Source: Geobacter sp.
GTDB lineage: Bacteria; Desulfobacterota; Desulfuromonadia; Geobacterales; Geobacteraceae
Direction: 5' to 3'
NCBI GenBank assembly: GCA_003314535.1
Contig: POSG01000004.1
Coordinates: 1 to 64,000 of the forward strand
DNA length: 64,000 nt
Below the pieces are notes generated by a model that made no database searches, was not told the DNA's origin, and was given only the letters and a program-made list of their open reading frames with translations. Shown piece by piece: positions 14,513-23,844 of this stretch (position 1 is the first letter of the stretch; each line of letters starts with the position of its first letter). Position numbers and translations under genes: made by a program.

Positions 14513-16567
14513 ATGATCCAGACCATTCTTTCATCTTTCGTCATTGCTTTTGCAGTCGTCTATATCGTGTCCATTTTTACGAGAATTGACAGGATTCTTC
14601 CTTCTCTTCTCCTTGCACTGGCCATGGCGGACCTTGCTTTGCTCGAATTCTTCGACCTTCAGGCATTGCTCCATCCTGACGGCTTCATGTACTGGAAAGA
14701 ATACGCGCTTCTGGCAGAAGGTTTTTTTCCTTTTGTCTGGCTGTTAGCCATAACTGCATATGCGCACCGCGGTTTACCGGGCGGGGTTTCACGTGTACAG
14801 AAGATCCTTGTTTCACTGTCTGTTCTCATGCCGCTTTCAGCCATTCCCGGGTTGCACAGGCCATTTTTTTATTCTCCGGATTTCGGGTCCGAACGGATGC
14901 TGTTCCTGAATGCCGTTTCCTTTGCCTTCTATGTGGCCATGCTGGTTTTCCTGGTTGTCGGCCTTGTAAACCTGGAGTCCACTCTGAGGAATGCATCACG
15001 TGAAGTCCGCTGGCGGATAAAATTCGAGGTGTTGGGAGCTGCCGCCCTGTTGGGGGTGATGATCTTCTATTACAGCCAGGGCCTGCTGTATCGAAGCATA
15101 AACATGAACCTTGTCCCGGTAAGGTCGGTCGTATTTATCGTCGCGGCCGGAATGATGGCTTTTTCCCGTTTCTGGAGGAAGAGCGGTTCCTGGCTTTACA
15201 TTTCCCAGCAGATGGCTTTCCGGTCGGTGGTGCTGCTCATTGTCGGTCTGTATCTGGTCGGAGTAGGTCTTATGGGAGAGGGAATGAGGTATTTCGGCGA
15301 TTCCTTCCAGCGCAACCTGCTGATAGCTCTCGCCATCCTCGCCGGCGTAGGCCTCCTGCTCGTCCTCCTGTCCGAAACGGTCAAACGGAAAATGAAAGTC
15401 TACCTGCACAAGAACTTCTACCGGCAGAAATACGACTATCGAACCCAATGGCTCCAGTTTACCGACGGGCTGGCGGCAGCGGGGTCCCGGGACGACCTTT
15501 TGCGGGCCGTGATCAGCGGTTTCTGCGAAATTTTCGGCATGGGGTGCGGAGCCCTGTTTCTGAATAACGGTGATTGCGCCTCATATGAAAACGTTGCGGT
15601 TATGCAGATGGAATTCTCGCCGTTGCAGTTTTCACGTGACGATGACTTGCTGCAGCTGATAAGCCAGCGCAAATGGGTCATTCACATTGCAGAGGACATG
15701 CCCGCCGCAAACGGGCCTAAAAGTGAATACCTTCAGACATTTTCCATCATTTTCGCGGTACCCCTGCTCCACGATGATAGGCTGGAAGGATTCATCCTTC
15801 TCGGCAGACCCCTTAACAAGGACGAATCCTATTATTATGAAGATTACGACCTGATGAAGACACTTGCCAGGCAGGCATCTTCAGCCATCCTTAATCTCCG
15901 CCTGACGGATGAACTCTCCAGGGCCAGGGAGATGGAGGCTGCCGGCAGAATTTCGGCATTTGTGCTCCACGATCTGAAAAACCTGGTATCCGCTCTGGCG
16001 ATGGTCGTCGATAACGCTCGTGAACACATCGACAATCCGGAATTCCGCCAAGACATGTTCCATTCGCTGGAAGGAACCGTGGACAAGATGAGAGGATTGA
16101 TCGCAAAACTGAAGAAACTGAATGAAAGGCCTTCTTTGCAGCTGCAGTGCACGGACCTCCTTGAACTGGCATCTTCTACTGCCGGGATGGTGAATGCAGA
16201 AGAAATAACGGTCTCCGGACAGTCTGCATTTGCTGAAATCGACAGAGAGGAAATGCGCAAGCTGCTGCTGAATCTGATGCTGAATGCCGTTGAGGCTTCC
16301 GAAGGAAAGCGCGTTGTGTCGGTAGACGTAGGTATTGACTCGATGGTTTTCGTACGGGTCATTGACAAGGGGTGCGGCATGACCCAGGATTTTATCAGGA
16401 ACGACCTGTTCAAACCATTCCGCACCACCAAGTCAAAAGGTCTGGGTATCGGTCTTTACCAGTGCAGGCAGATAGCCGAGGCCCATGGTGGGAAAATAGA
16501 GGTGGCCAGTGAACCCGGAAAAGGGTCTGTTTTTACGGTCAGGCTGCCGAAAGCAGCAATCAGCTGA
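14513..16567 (+). CDS. prsK: PEP-CTERM system sensor histidine kinase PrsK
   Basis: 684 aa. The N-terminal about 290 residues hold eight or more hydrophobic membrane segments, then a GAF-like region (about 320-470), the H-box in SAFVLHDLKNLVSALAM (His to be phosphorylated) and a C-terminal ATPase with NLMLNAVEAS, DKGCGMTQDFI and GLGIGLYQCRQI. This membrane-GAF-kinase layout and the adjoining regulator are those of PrsK, the kinase paired with PrsR in exosortase/PEP-CTERM genomes. The ATG at 14513 begins the first membrane helix; the upstream TTG at 14471 is a less likely start. A 16-base gap to prsR indicates one operon. Confidence 0.88.
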   Translation: MIQTILSSFVIAFAVVYIVSIFTRIDRILPSLLLALAMADLALLEFFDLQALLHPDGFMYWKEYALLAEGFFPFVWLLAITAYAHRGLPGGVSRVQKILVSLSVLMPLSAIPGLHRPFFYSPDFGSERMLFLNAVSFAFYVAMLVFLVVGLVNLESTLRNASREVRWRIKFEVLGAAALLGVMIFYYSQGLLYRSINMNLVPVRSVVFIVAAGMMAFSRFWRKSGSWLYISQQMAFRSVVLLIVGLYLVGVGLMGEGMRYFGDSFQRNLLIALAILAGVGLLLVLLSETVKRKMKVYLHKNFYRQKYDYRTQWLQFTDGLAAAGSRDDLLRAVISGFCEIFGMGCGALFLNNGDCASYENVAVMQMEFSPLQFSRDDDLLQLISQRKWVIHIAEDMPAANGPKSEYLQTFSIIFAVPLLHDDRLEGFILLGRPLNKDESYYYEDYDLMKTLARQASSAILNLRLTDELSRAREMEAAGRISAFVLHDLKNLVSALAMVVDNAREHIDNPEFRQDMFHSLEGTVDKMRGLIAKLKKLNERPSLQLQCTDLLELASSTAGMVNAEEITVSGQSAFAEIDREEMRKLLLNLMLNAVEASEGKRVVSVDVGIDSMVFVRVIDKGCGMTQDFIRNDLFKPFRTTKSKGLGIGLYQCRQIAEAHGGKIEVASEPGKGSVFTVRLPKAAIS

Positions 16568-16583
16568 TCCGTCAGGAGCGTAA

Positions 16584-17951
16584 ATGGAAAAAATCCTCAT
16601 AGTCGACGACACCGAAGAGATACGTAAACAGCTCAAATGGGGGCTGACGAAGGATTACGAGGTTTTGGCCGCAGGGGACGGTAAGGAGGCTTTGGCTGCT
16701 TTCCACAAATACAGGCCAAAAGTAGTAACGCTGGACCTGGGACTCCCGCCTGATGCCGCGGGCACGGAAGAAGGGTTCAGATGCCTTGAGGAAATGCTTC
16801 GCGCTGACCCGGCTGTCAAGGTGATCGTGCTGACGGGAAACGAAGAGCGGGCGAGCGCGCTCAGGGCGGTGCAGACAGGGGCTTGCGATTTCTACCAGAA
16901 ACCCATAGATATCAACGAGCTGAAGATCGTCATCAAGAGATCGTTTCACATTCGCTCAATAGAGGACGACAACCGGCGCATGCAGGTCGCGCTGGAGCAG
17001 AACGCTACGCAGTTCGGCGGAATGATCGGGCAGTGCCCGCAGATGGAGCAGGTTTTTTCGACAATAAGGAAGGTGGCGACTGCGGATGTGCCCGTCTTCG
17101 TGACAGGGGAGAGCGGAACGGGAAAGGAACTGGTGGCGAGGGCAGTCCATGCCTTAAGCCTGCGGCATGATCGGCCCTTCATTCCCATAAACTGTGGAGC
17201 GATACCTGAGAACCTTCTCGAGTCGGAACTGTTCGGTTATGAGAAAGGCGCGTTTACGGGCGCGCATGCCAGGAAGCAGGGCAAGGTCGAGTACGCTCAT
17301 CAGGGGACCTTGTTCCTTGATGAGATAGGGGAACTTCCTGCGAGCCTTCAGGTGAAGCTACTCCGTTTCCTGCAGGAAAAGGTGATACAGAGGGTGGGGG
17401 GGAGAGATGACATCCCTGTGGATGCGCGCGTGGTTTCCGCAACCAACACGGACATCGCAAAAGCCATACGTGAAGGGGCATTTCGCGAGGACCTTTACTA
17501 CCGGACTTCCGTTATTGCAATCCATCTTCCGCCGCTGCGCGAGCGCGGAAGCGACATAATGCTTTTGGCCAACCTGTTTCTCAAGAGGTTCTGCGATGGG
17601 TCGAGCAGGAAGGTAAGGGGCTTCAGCAGTGCGGCTGAGAAACGGCTCGAATCCCATGACTGGCCTGGAAACGTTCGGGAGCTTGAAAACAGGGTGCAGA
17701 GAGCGGTCATCATGACCGATTCCCCGCTTCTCGAGCCGCAGGACCTGGGCTTTCTGGATGCTCCTTCCGCTTGCGCTTTTCCGCTCGATGAGAAAATGAC
17801 CTTGAGGGACGCGAGGGACAGGGTGGAGCGGGACATGATTGCCCTTGCCATAAAGGATCAGAAAGGCAACATAGCCAAGGCAGCAGATGCATTGGGTGTG
17901 AGCAGACCGACGCTGTACGATCTCATGAAGAAGCACGGACTGAATGCTTGA
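16584..17951 (+). CDS. prsR: PEP-CTERM-box response regulator PrsR (sigma54 activator)
   Basis: 455 aa NtrC-type regulator. Receiver domain with phospho-acceptor Asp51 (VVTLDLGLP) and Lys in YQKPID; AAA+ domain with Walker A GESGTGKE and the sigma54-contacting GAFTGA motif; C-terminal Fis-type helix-turn-helix (NIAKAADALGVSRPTLYDLM). RBS AGGAGCG. Paired with prsK. In PEP-CTERM genomes this regulator is thought to activate genes for sorted proteins and polysaccharide synthesis; two sigma54 promoters in this window (6778-6794 and 21392-21408) fit that. Confidence 0.9.
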   Translation: MEKILIVDDTEEIRKQLKWGLTKDYEVLAAGDGKEALAAFHKYRPKVVTLDLGLPPDAAGTEEGFRCLEEMLRADPAVKVIVLTGNEERASALRAVQTGACDFYQKPIDINELKIVIKRSFHIRSIEDDNRRMQVALEQNATQFGGMIGQCPQMEQVFSTIRKVATADVPVFVTGESGTGKELVARAVHALSLRHDRPFIPINCGAIPENLLESELFGYEKGAFTGAHARKQGKVEYAHQGTLFLDEIGELPASLQVKLLRFLQEKVIQRVGGRDDIPVDARVVSATNTDIAKAIREGAFREDLYYRTSVIAIHLPPLRERGSDIMLLANLFLKRFCDGSSRKVRGFSSAAEKRLESHDWPGNVRELENRVQRAVIMTDSPLLEPQDLGFLDAPSACAFPLDEKMTLRDARDRVERDMIALAIKDQKGNIAKAADALGVSRPTLYDLMKKHGLNA

Positions 17952-18032
17952 ATGCAGCATTTGCGTAGAGCGACCAGCGGATTTCGGGTGAAGGAATCAT
18001 GCGGATTTGTTGTACCGTTTGATCACCAGACG

Positions 18033-20297
18033 CTACATTTTCAGCGCCTGTTCCAGCGCAGCCACCACAGAGGGGTCGTACCACGTGCCGGAATTTTTCC
18101 TGATTTCGGCCAAGGCATCTTCCTTGGACAGCTCATTCCGGTGCGGCCTTTTCGAAACCATGGAACAGTAGCCGTCCACCACTGACAGGACCCGCGATAT
18201 AATCGGTATGTTCTGTCCGCCTAGCCCGTCGGGATATCCGGTGCCGTCGAATTTTTCATGGTGATGGAGGATCGCTTTTCTCACTTCGGGTGAAAACTCG
18301 AAACCGTTCAGAAGTTCTATGGTCGTAAAGGGATGGACCCTCAATGATGCGAATTCCGAAGGTTCAAGCTCCTTTTTGTGAAACACCGCATCATCCGTCA
18401 ACATGAGTCCCAGGTCGTATACGGACGCTGCATAGACGGCCAGGCGTCTCTCTTCCCCGGAAGTTTTGAACACGTCCATTATTTTCCCGATCAAATCCCG
18501 GATCTCACCGGCTTTCTTGTGGTATCTCTTCCCTGCCTGAAGCAGCTTGTCAAATGAAGAAGTGAACTCGCGGTAACCTTCTTCCCAGTTGTCATCGCTG
18601 TTCAGCCTTTCCAGAAGCCTGGAAACCCTGGCGCCGAGAATGTCCGCCACGGAAAGATCCTGCATGTTGAACGGCTCTGCGGTCTTTTTGTTGTTGAGAT
18701 TAAGTACCCCGACGACCTTGTCGCCTATCTTGAGGGGTACGGACAGCAGGGATTTGGTATTGTACTGCGGGATGTTGAGCCTGGAAAAACGTGAGTCCTC
18801 TTCGATGTTCTCTATCAGCAGAGGCTTTCCTTCAAGGGCCACCCAGCCGCTGATCTGGTCTCCCGGTCTGATGCGGGTCCGCTTGACTACATCGTCAGGC
18901 AGTCCCATTGCGCTCTGGATCCTGAGTTCTCCCGTAATGCCGTCGCTCAGCATGATTGAGCAGGTGTCGATACCCAGGAGTTCGGCAATGAATTCAAGGA
19001 AAAGATCCACGCTTCTTCCTACCGCGGTATCAATCTTCTGTCGCCTGCTCTTGGGTATGGCGAGGAACAGGGTAAACGCCCTGATTCCATCCTGCAGAGA
19101 CAGCTCCCAGCCATGTGCATCAGCTACCTTCCTTGCCAGGTATATCTTCAGCTTGTCATCCCGCCCGTTCTCCCGAAACGGGTAGCCCGGCTGGGAGAAA
19201 ACCGTGCGGATGTCGTCAGCCAGCGGGGTGTCCACATGGAGTGTAAGCATTATGTGGTCGTTGTCAGTGATGGATATCCTGAAGTTTGCGCCCCTTCCGA
19301 GGGCAGCAGACAGCCCTTCTATCAGATTCATCAGCATCTGCGCCACTTTTATCTTGTCGCAAACTACATCGGATGTTACTTTTGCCGCCTCCATGACGAG
19401 AGCCTGCCCTTGGCGTTCGAGCTTCTTGTTTAGTGATCTGGAGCATGAAACCTCGGCAAGAATGTCGTCCATGTTGACCACCGTCTTCTTGATGCTCCTC
19501 ATTTCATCCTCAAACGCCAGGAAATCCAACTGATTTTCGACGATTGAGGTGAGTTTGTCCGTTTCCCGCGCGATTATGGAGAAAAATTCCTTCTGCTCGG
19601 TCCTGGTGAGTTTTTCCGATTGTCCCAGAAAATACACTGAGCCCTTGACGGAATTCAGGGGTGTGCGTAGTTCGTGGGATATCCTGGTCAGGAATTCGGT
19701 TTTGACCAGGTCCGTTTCCATGAGTTTGCGGTTAAGGTCTTCAAGCTCTGCCGCGTTTCCTTTCAGCTTTGCAATCAGCAGGGCATTTTCCAGCGCTATT
19801 GCAGTATGATGGGTGATAATCTGGAGCAGGCTGAAATCATCCTTGGAAAAAGGGGTAAAATCTTTCTTGTCGCTTGCATTGAGGATTCCCAGAAGCCTTT
19901 TCTTTCCCATGATGGGGCAGGATATGAACGACTTGGTCCTGTAATCCCCCACTCTTATATCGTTGAATCTCCCGTCTCCATCGATATCTTCTACCAGGAC
20001 CGGCTCCAGCAGCCTGAGCACGGTGCCGGCAATCCCTTCGCCAAGCCTTGACCTGTAGCGTTTGGCGATGTCGAGGTCGATGCCTCTCGAGGCAAGGATG
20101 TAAAGCTCCCTGCGTTCATTGAAAAGCATGAGGGATGACTTGCCGGAACCGGTATAGGTCGCTACTATGTCCAGGATCATGTTGCCGATGGCATTCAGGT
20201 TGTCGGTTACGAGGATTACGTCGGACAGGTCTTTTATCAGGGAATACCTTTCCTCGCAACTGTCCGAAGATGCCTGGCATTTTTCTAAGGCTTGCAT
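18033..20297 (-). CDS. GAF / histidine-kinase-like / GAF / degenerate HD-GYP hybrid
   Basis: 754 aa, cytoplasmic. Order: GAF domain (about 35-175), a HisKA helix pair with RISHELRTPLNSV (about 205-265), a poorly conserved ATPase-like region lacking clear N and G boxes, a second GAF (about 415-560) and a C-terminal HD-GYP-like domain. The last keeps HHHEKFDGTGYPDGLGG, but the metal-binding HD pair is YD (ASVYDLGLM). Phosphodiesterase activity on cyclic dinucleotides is therefore doubtful, and the kinase half may not hydrolyse ATP either, so a sensing or scaffolding role is possible. The ATG at 20297 is chosen over 20378 because of GGAGG ten bases upstream. Convergent with prsR. Confidence 0.75.
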   Translation of the reverse strand: MQALEKCQASSDSCEERYSLIKDLSDVILVTDNLNAIGNMILDIVATYTGSGKSSLMLFNERRELYILASRGIDLDIAKRYRSRLGEGIAGTVLRLLEPVLVEDIDGDGRFNDIRVGDYRTKSFISCPIMGKKRLLGILNASDKKDFTPFSKDDFSLLQIITHHTAIALENALLIAKLKGNAAELEDLNRKLMETDLVKTEFLTRISHELRTPLNSVKGSVYFLGQSEKLTRTEQKEFFSIIARETDKLTSIVENQLDFLAFEDEMRSIKKTVVNMDDILAEVSCSRSLNKKLERQGQALVMEAAKVTSDVVCDKIKVAQMLMNLIEGLSAALGRGANFRISITDNDHIMLTLHVDTPLADDIRTVFSQPGYPFRENGRDDKLKIYLARKVADAHGWELSLQDGIRAFTLFLAIPKSRRQKIDTAVGRSVDLFLEFIAELLGIDTCSIMLSDGITGELRIQSAMGLPDDVVKRTRIRPGDQISGWVALEGKPLLIENIEEDSRFSRLNIPQYNTKSLLSVPLKIGDKVVGVLNLNNKKTAEPFNMQDLSVADILGARVSRLLERLNSDDNWEEGYREFTSSFDKLLQAGKRYHKKAGEIRDLIGKIMDVFKTSGEERRLAVYAASVYDLGLMLTDDAVFHKKELEPSEFASLRVHPFTTIELLNGFEFSPEVRKAILHHHEKFDGTGYPDGLGGQNIPIISRVLSVVDGYCSMVSKRPHRNELSKEDALAEIRKNSGTWYDPSVVAALEQALKM

Positions 20298-20585
20298 TCG
20301 TTTGATATCCTCCGTGCCTGGAGAGCAGGAATTCCGCCATCCATTATTAACAGCAATTATGGTGCCGATTGAAAGCATCCGCTGTTCATGTGTATTGTCG
20401 AAGATTTCCGGATGGATGCACGGAAAGGTTCAATGGCGTGTCGGAAAGCTTTACATGGCATGGTATGATGATTTGCAGGGATATTTATTTGTTGATGTGC
20501 CATTCACAATTGAACCTGAGGCGGGAATCCGGTATAACGGCTCAAGGCCCAGGAGGCACTGGAATCCATATTCCGGGGGGTGTCA

Positions 20586-21272
20586 ATGCAGAACAAACTC
20601 TTTTGCCGCGTAGCTCCGTTCGCGATGTTCATGGCTTTCGTCGGGTTGGAAGAAGTGCTTCGCTTTCTTGCGGGAAAGGGGATTTTCAACCTGTCCCCAT
20701 TGCTTCTGCAAAGTCTCTATCCTGTCAAGGCGCTGTCGGTTGCTCTTTTGCTATTTCTTTTCCGGAGGAAATATACTGAAATCAGCTGTGGGGATTTGTT
20801 CAAGCCATTAGTCCTGGTGTCTTCCATAACGGCAGGATTGGGAGTGTTCGCCTTCTGGATAAGGCTTGATGCGTCGTGGGCAACGATAGGGAATCTTGCC
20901 GGCTTCGATCCGAATGTTTATACTGACGGCTCAGTGAGAACAATCATGACGGCATTCAGGCTGTTTGGGGCAGTGCTGGTTGTGCCGGTCATGGAAGAAC
21001 TGTTCTGGAGGTCGTTTCTCATTCGCTACATCATTACGCCTGACTTTACCAGTGTCCCGGTCGGTTGCTTCTCCTGGCCGTCCTTCCTGATTGCCTCGGT
21101 GCTCTTCGGTTTCGAGCATAACCTTGTCGTTGCCGGCATACTTGCCGGAATAGTTTACAATCTCCTCCTCTACTGTACCAGAAGCCTCTCTTCCTGCATT
21201 ATGGCCCATTCGATCACCAACCTTGCTCTCGGTGTCTATGTTGTCAACACCGGCCACTGGTATTTCTGGTAG
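20586..21272 (+). CDS. CPBP (CAAX-type) intramembrane protease, exosortase-associated type
   Basis: 228 aa with about six to seven membrane helices. It carries the CPBP catalytic pattern: EELFWRSFL (Glu-Glu-x-x-x-Arg), a later His in FGFEHN, and HSITNLALG. It resembles the CAAX-protease-related family that co-occurs with exosortase/PEP-CTERM genes, in line with the PEP-CTERM gene 210 bases downstream. A GGGGGG run precedes the ATG at 20586; a GTG at 20580 is the alternative start. Substrate unknown. Confidence 0.75.
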   Translation: MQNKLFCRVAPFAMFMAFVGLEEVLRFLAGKGIFNLSPLLLQSLYPVKALSVALLLFLFRRKYTEISCGDLFKPLVLVSSITAGLGVFAFWIRLDASWATIGNLAGFDPNVYTDGSVRTIMTAFRLFGAVLVVPVMEELFWRSFLIRYIITPDFTSVPVGCFSWPSFLIASVLFGFEHNLVVAGILAGIVYNLLLYCTRSLSSCIMAHSITNLALGVYVVNTGHWYFW

Positions 21273-21391
21273 CGAACAGGTTTTCCGACACCCTTCCAGA
21301 TATCACTATTGAATCGTCGAAATTCTTTACAGTCAAGGCTTGAATCGGGGCCGCAGAGCTGCTTGCATTGTAATATCAGCCGGTTACTGGA

Positions 21392-21408
21392 TTGGCATTT
21401 TTATTGCT
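21392..21408 (+). promoter_or_regulatory. Sigma54 (-24/-12) promoter of the PEP-CTERM gene
   Basis: TTGGCATTTTTATTGCT has GG and GC separated by the required 10 bases and a TTGCT -12 element. It lies about 75 bases upstream of the start codon at 21483. PrsR is the likely activator. Confidence 0.7.
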
Positions 21409-21482
21409 TAAATTGTGCTCATAATTAGTTTTTACTGCTCTTTTGCTTAAATGCGTTAAAGCTCATTTCAAAAGGGGGGAAT

Positions 21483-22097
21483 ATGATGAAAAAGATTTCC
21501 GTATCTCTTTGCACTCTGGCAATGGTTGCCTGGTTCGCCGGCACGGTCGGTGCGACGCCAGTTGATTTCGATGTGGCGACTTCGTCATCATCAAGGGTAG
21601 TGGTAAGCAATATCAGCCCCATCGGATGGACAAGCCTTCAGGCCGGCCTGGCGACAGGGCTGGGCAACAATGTCTTTACGCTTGCTGACGGGCAGACCCA
21701 GACTATTGATTTTTTCTATTTGAGGGCAACGGGCACTGGCGGGGGCACAGCTGATATTACTGCTACCCTCGCTTTCGACAGCCCCATGATATCAGCCACC
21801 GGCCAGGGTGACGCTACCTGGGGAACAATCGGCGGAGTAATATCCGGTGGTGCGTTGAATTGGGATGATTCCACGCTTCCCGACATCATAACGCTCGCAG
21901 ACGGCAACAGGGTGAGCATTGATTTTGAAGAAGGTGTCGAAATAGGATTTGGAAGCATAGCGACTGTTCATGCCTATATCACCAACCTGGGCAACGCGAC
22001 CGCCCCGGTTCCCGAGCCGGGAACGATCTTTCTCCTCGGAGCGGGCCTTGCGGGTCTTGGCATATACAGCCGCAGGAAAATGAAAATCAAGGACTGA
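21483..22097 (+). CDS. PEP-CTERM sorting-signal protein
   Basis: 204 aa exported protein. Signal peptide of about 24 residues (cut after VGA), a Ser/Thr/Gly-rich beta-type body with no Cys in the mature part and no recognised domain, and a C-terminal PEP-CTERM signal: VPEPGT, then a hydrophobic stretch (IFLLGAGLAGLGIY), then basic SRRKMK. Such proteins are cut and transferred by exosortase and are linked to extracellular polysaccharide. The exosortase gene is not in this window. RBS AAGGGGGGAAT. A sigma54 promoter lies upstream and a terminator directly downstream, so it is a single-gene unit. Confidence 0.92.
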   Translation: MMKKISVSLCTLAMVAWFAGTVGATPVDFDVATSSSSRVVVSNISPIGWTSLQAGLATGLGNNVFTLADGQTQTIDFFYLRATGTGGGTADITATLAFDSPMISATGQGDATWGTIGGVISGGALNWDDSTLPDIITLADGNRVSIDFEEGVEIGFGSIATVHAYITNLGNATAPVPEPGTIFLLGAGLAGLGIYSRRKMKIKD

Positions 22098-22122
22098 TAT
22101 GAATCATTTTTTACGGGGTTTT

Positions 22123-22158
22123 GAAAGGCGGTGCTCAAGCACCGCCTTTCTCTTTTTC
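22123..22158 (+). terminator. Intrinsic terminator of the PEP-CTERM gene
   Basis: GAAAGGCGGTGCT and AGCACCGCCTTTC form a long perfect stem with a tiny loop, followed by TCTTTTTC. Confidence 0.85.
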
Positions 22159-22349
22159 AGGCCTGGAACCTGTCGAAAAATGTTACAGATTAAAAAATGG
22201 TGGCGTGCATTACACGGGAAAACAAAGCGGATCGGGTCGTTAGGGGCCCGGGTACGTATCTTGCTTTTTAATTAACGTTGAAAGGAAGAAGTTCCGGCCG
22301 GATTGATCGTCTTCGGGCGAAACCCTTTGTTCCAATTGAGGAAAGGGAA

Positions 22350-22739
22350 ATGGCAATGAGAGCAACATGTTTGATCGCGGAATGCTTAACTGTCATATGG
22401 TTCGTTGCAATTTCCCCGCTGACCCAGGTGTCTGGATTCTCCACCATTGAAAGTGAGATATCTGCGACAGGGGGCATTGCATCGGGCATTGCTCTTGATG
22501 AAAAAGAACTGCGGCAGGCCATCAAGCCGACCGGCGACATTTACTGGCCGGAACATGCCGGTTTTGATCCCGACGTATTTTCGGCTGAACTGAAGCTTCT
22601 GCCGACATCTCCTGAAAATATCAATTTTACCGGCGGACTCGATGACCAGAGCTGGCTGATCCGGAACGATCTCTGCCCGATCTTCGACCCTACCGATTTT
22701 TCCAGGCAAGAAAAAGTCCCGTTTCCCGAGTCACACTGA
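22350..22739 (+). CDS. Small exported hypothetical protein
   Basis: 129 aa; not recognised. The ATG at 22350 follows GAGGAAAGGGAA. Residues about 5-27 are hydrophobic and look like a signal peptide (cut near VSG); the remainder is acidic and Pro-rich with no Cys outside the signal and the C-terminal NDLCPIF. It starts about 190 bases after the PEP-CTERM terminator and is convergent with xerC. It could be a small periplasmic or extracellular protein; no function is proposed. Confidence 0.45.
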   Translation: MAMRATCLIAECLTVIWFVAISPLTQVSGFSTIESEISATGGIASGIALDEKELRQAIKPTGDIYWPEHAGFDPDVFSAELKLLPTSPENINFTGGLDDQSWLIRNDLCPIFDPTDFSRQEKVPFPESH

Positions 22740-22843
22740 AGGGCGCTAACAATAAAAACACTTTCCTCGTCGGCTGACCTGCGTGATTTTCATCAATCCC
22801 GACTGCATGAGTAATGCAGGAAGGCCATGGTTTGCCCGTGCGG

Positions 22844-23731
22844 CTACCTTTTCCGCGCCTTGGGATGGGCCTTGTCATAGACTTCCATCAGCCGGTCGAT
22901 GCTCACATGGGTATATTTCTGGGTGGTTGACAATGAGGCGTGCCCCAGAAGCTCCTGTATTGCGCGAAGGTCCGCTCCGCCTTCCAGAAGATGGGTGGCG
23001 AAGGTGTGGCGCAAGGTGTGGGGCGACACCTTCTTCATGGTTGACAGCATAAGGATATACCGGTCGATGATCCTCCCCACGCTCCGGCTGGTCAGCCTGC
23101 CGCCCCGGGCGTTTATCATGAGGGGTGCCTCCGGGGGAGGGCTGCCCCGCATGTCCAGGTAATCCGACATGGCGGCGCGGGCTTTGCTGCCGATCGGTAC
23201 GATTCTCTCCTTTCCCCCCTTGCCCAGGACTCTGACCAGCCCTTCCTCCAGGTCGATCCCACCAACATCGAGCGTTGTCAATTCGCTTACCCGGAGGCCG
23301 CTGGAATAGAGCGTCTCAAGGATGGCACGGTCTCGCAATGCCAGCAATTCCTGCCCCTTGGGGGCAGTAACCAGGCTGGTGATCTCGTCGATGTTGAGAT
23401 GAAAGGGGACTTTCTTCTCCTTTCTGGGCGTGCTCACCAGCCCGGCCGGGTTTTTCATCACCGCGCCTTCCCGCACCAGGTATTTGAAGAAGGAGCGGAT
23501 TGCTGCGAGCTTGCGTCCCACAGTGCTTTTTGTACATTCCTTGTGCAGGAGCGCAAGGTAGCGGCGGACAAGCAGGTGAGTGACCGCGGCGGCCCCAGAA
23601 GCCTCTCCCAGTTCTTTGCGGACGAATCCGTGAAACAGGTCCAGGTCGGTGAGGTATGCCTTCAATGTATGGGCGGAGACATTGCGTTCCGTTTCCAGGT
23701 AGCGGCAGAACTGGTCGATTTCGTTTTTCAT
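22844..23731 (-). CDS. xerC: Tyrosine recombinase XerC
   Basis: 295 aa with a SAM-like N-terminal core-binding domain and a catalytic domain holding all expected residues: Arg in SGLRVSELT, Lys in GKGGKERI, HTLRH (His-x-x-Arg), His in LGHAS and the nucleophile Tyr in TTQKYTHV. Length and motifs fit the chromosome-dimer-resolution recombinase XerC better than a phage integrase. No attachment-site duplication or mobile cargo is seen beside it. An inverted-repeat element lies directly upstream. Confidence 0.88.
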   Translation of the reverse strand: MKNEIDQFCRYLETERNVSAHTLKAYLTDLDLFHGFVRKELGEASGAAAVTHLLVRRYLALLHKECTKSTVGRKLAAIRSFFKYLVREGAVMKNPAGLVSTPRKEKKVPFHLNIDEITSLVTAPKGQELLALRDRAILETLYSSGLRVSELTTLDVGGIDLEEGLVRVLGKGGKERIVPIGSKARAAMSDYLDMRGSPPPEAPLMINARGGRLTSRSVGRIIDRYILMLSTMKKVSPHTLRHTFATHLLEGGADLRAIQELLGHASLSTTQKYTHVSIDRLMEVYDKAHPKARKR

Positions 23732-23747
23732 AGGTTAAAACCTGATC

Positions 23748-23835
23748 TCTCGCAGAGCCGCAGAGTACGCAGAGAAATTAAAAGTCTGACACGGAATTCA
23801 AAGATTCTCTCTGCGTTCTCTGCGGCTCTGCGAGA
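23748..23835. repeat. 88-bp inverted repeat (28-bp arms)
   Basis: The left arm 23748-23775 (TCTCGCAGAGCCGCAGAGTA...) and right arm 23808-23835 are reverse complements with one mismatch, around a 32-base centre. The same repeat family appears at 4476-4562. It fills the gap between alpha-2-macroglobulin and xerC. Confidence 0.8.
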
Positions 23836-23844
23836 TAATTTATT

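Noticed and set aside
20381-20585. Sigma54 promoter before the CPBP protease gene
   Set aside because: TGGCGTGTCGGAAAGC and TGGCATGG candidates have wrong GG-GC spacing (11 or more).
22844-23731. Tyrosine recombinase considered as a phage or island integrase
   Set aside because: Length and motifs fit XerC, and no att-like direct repeat or cargo was found beside it.
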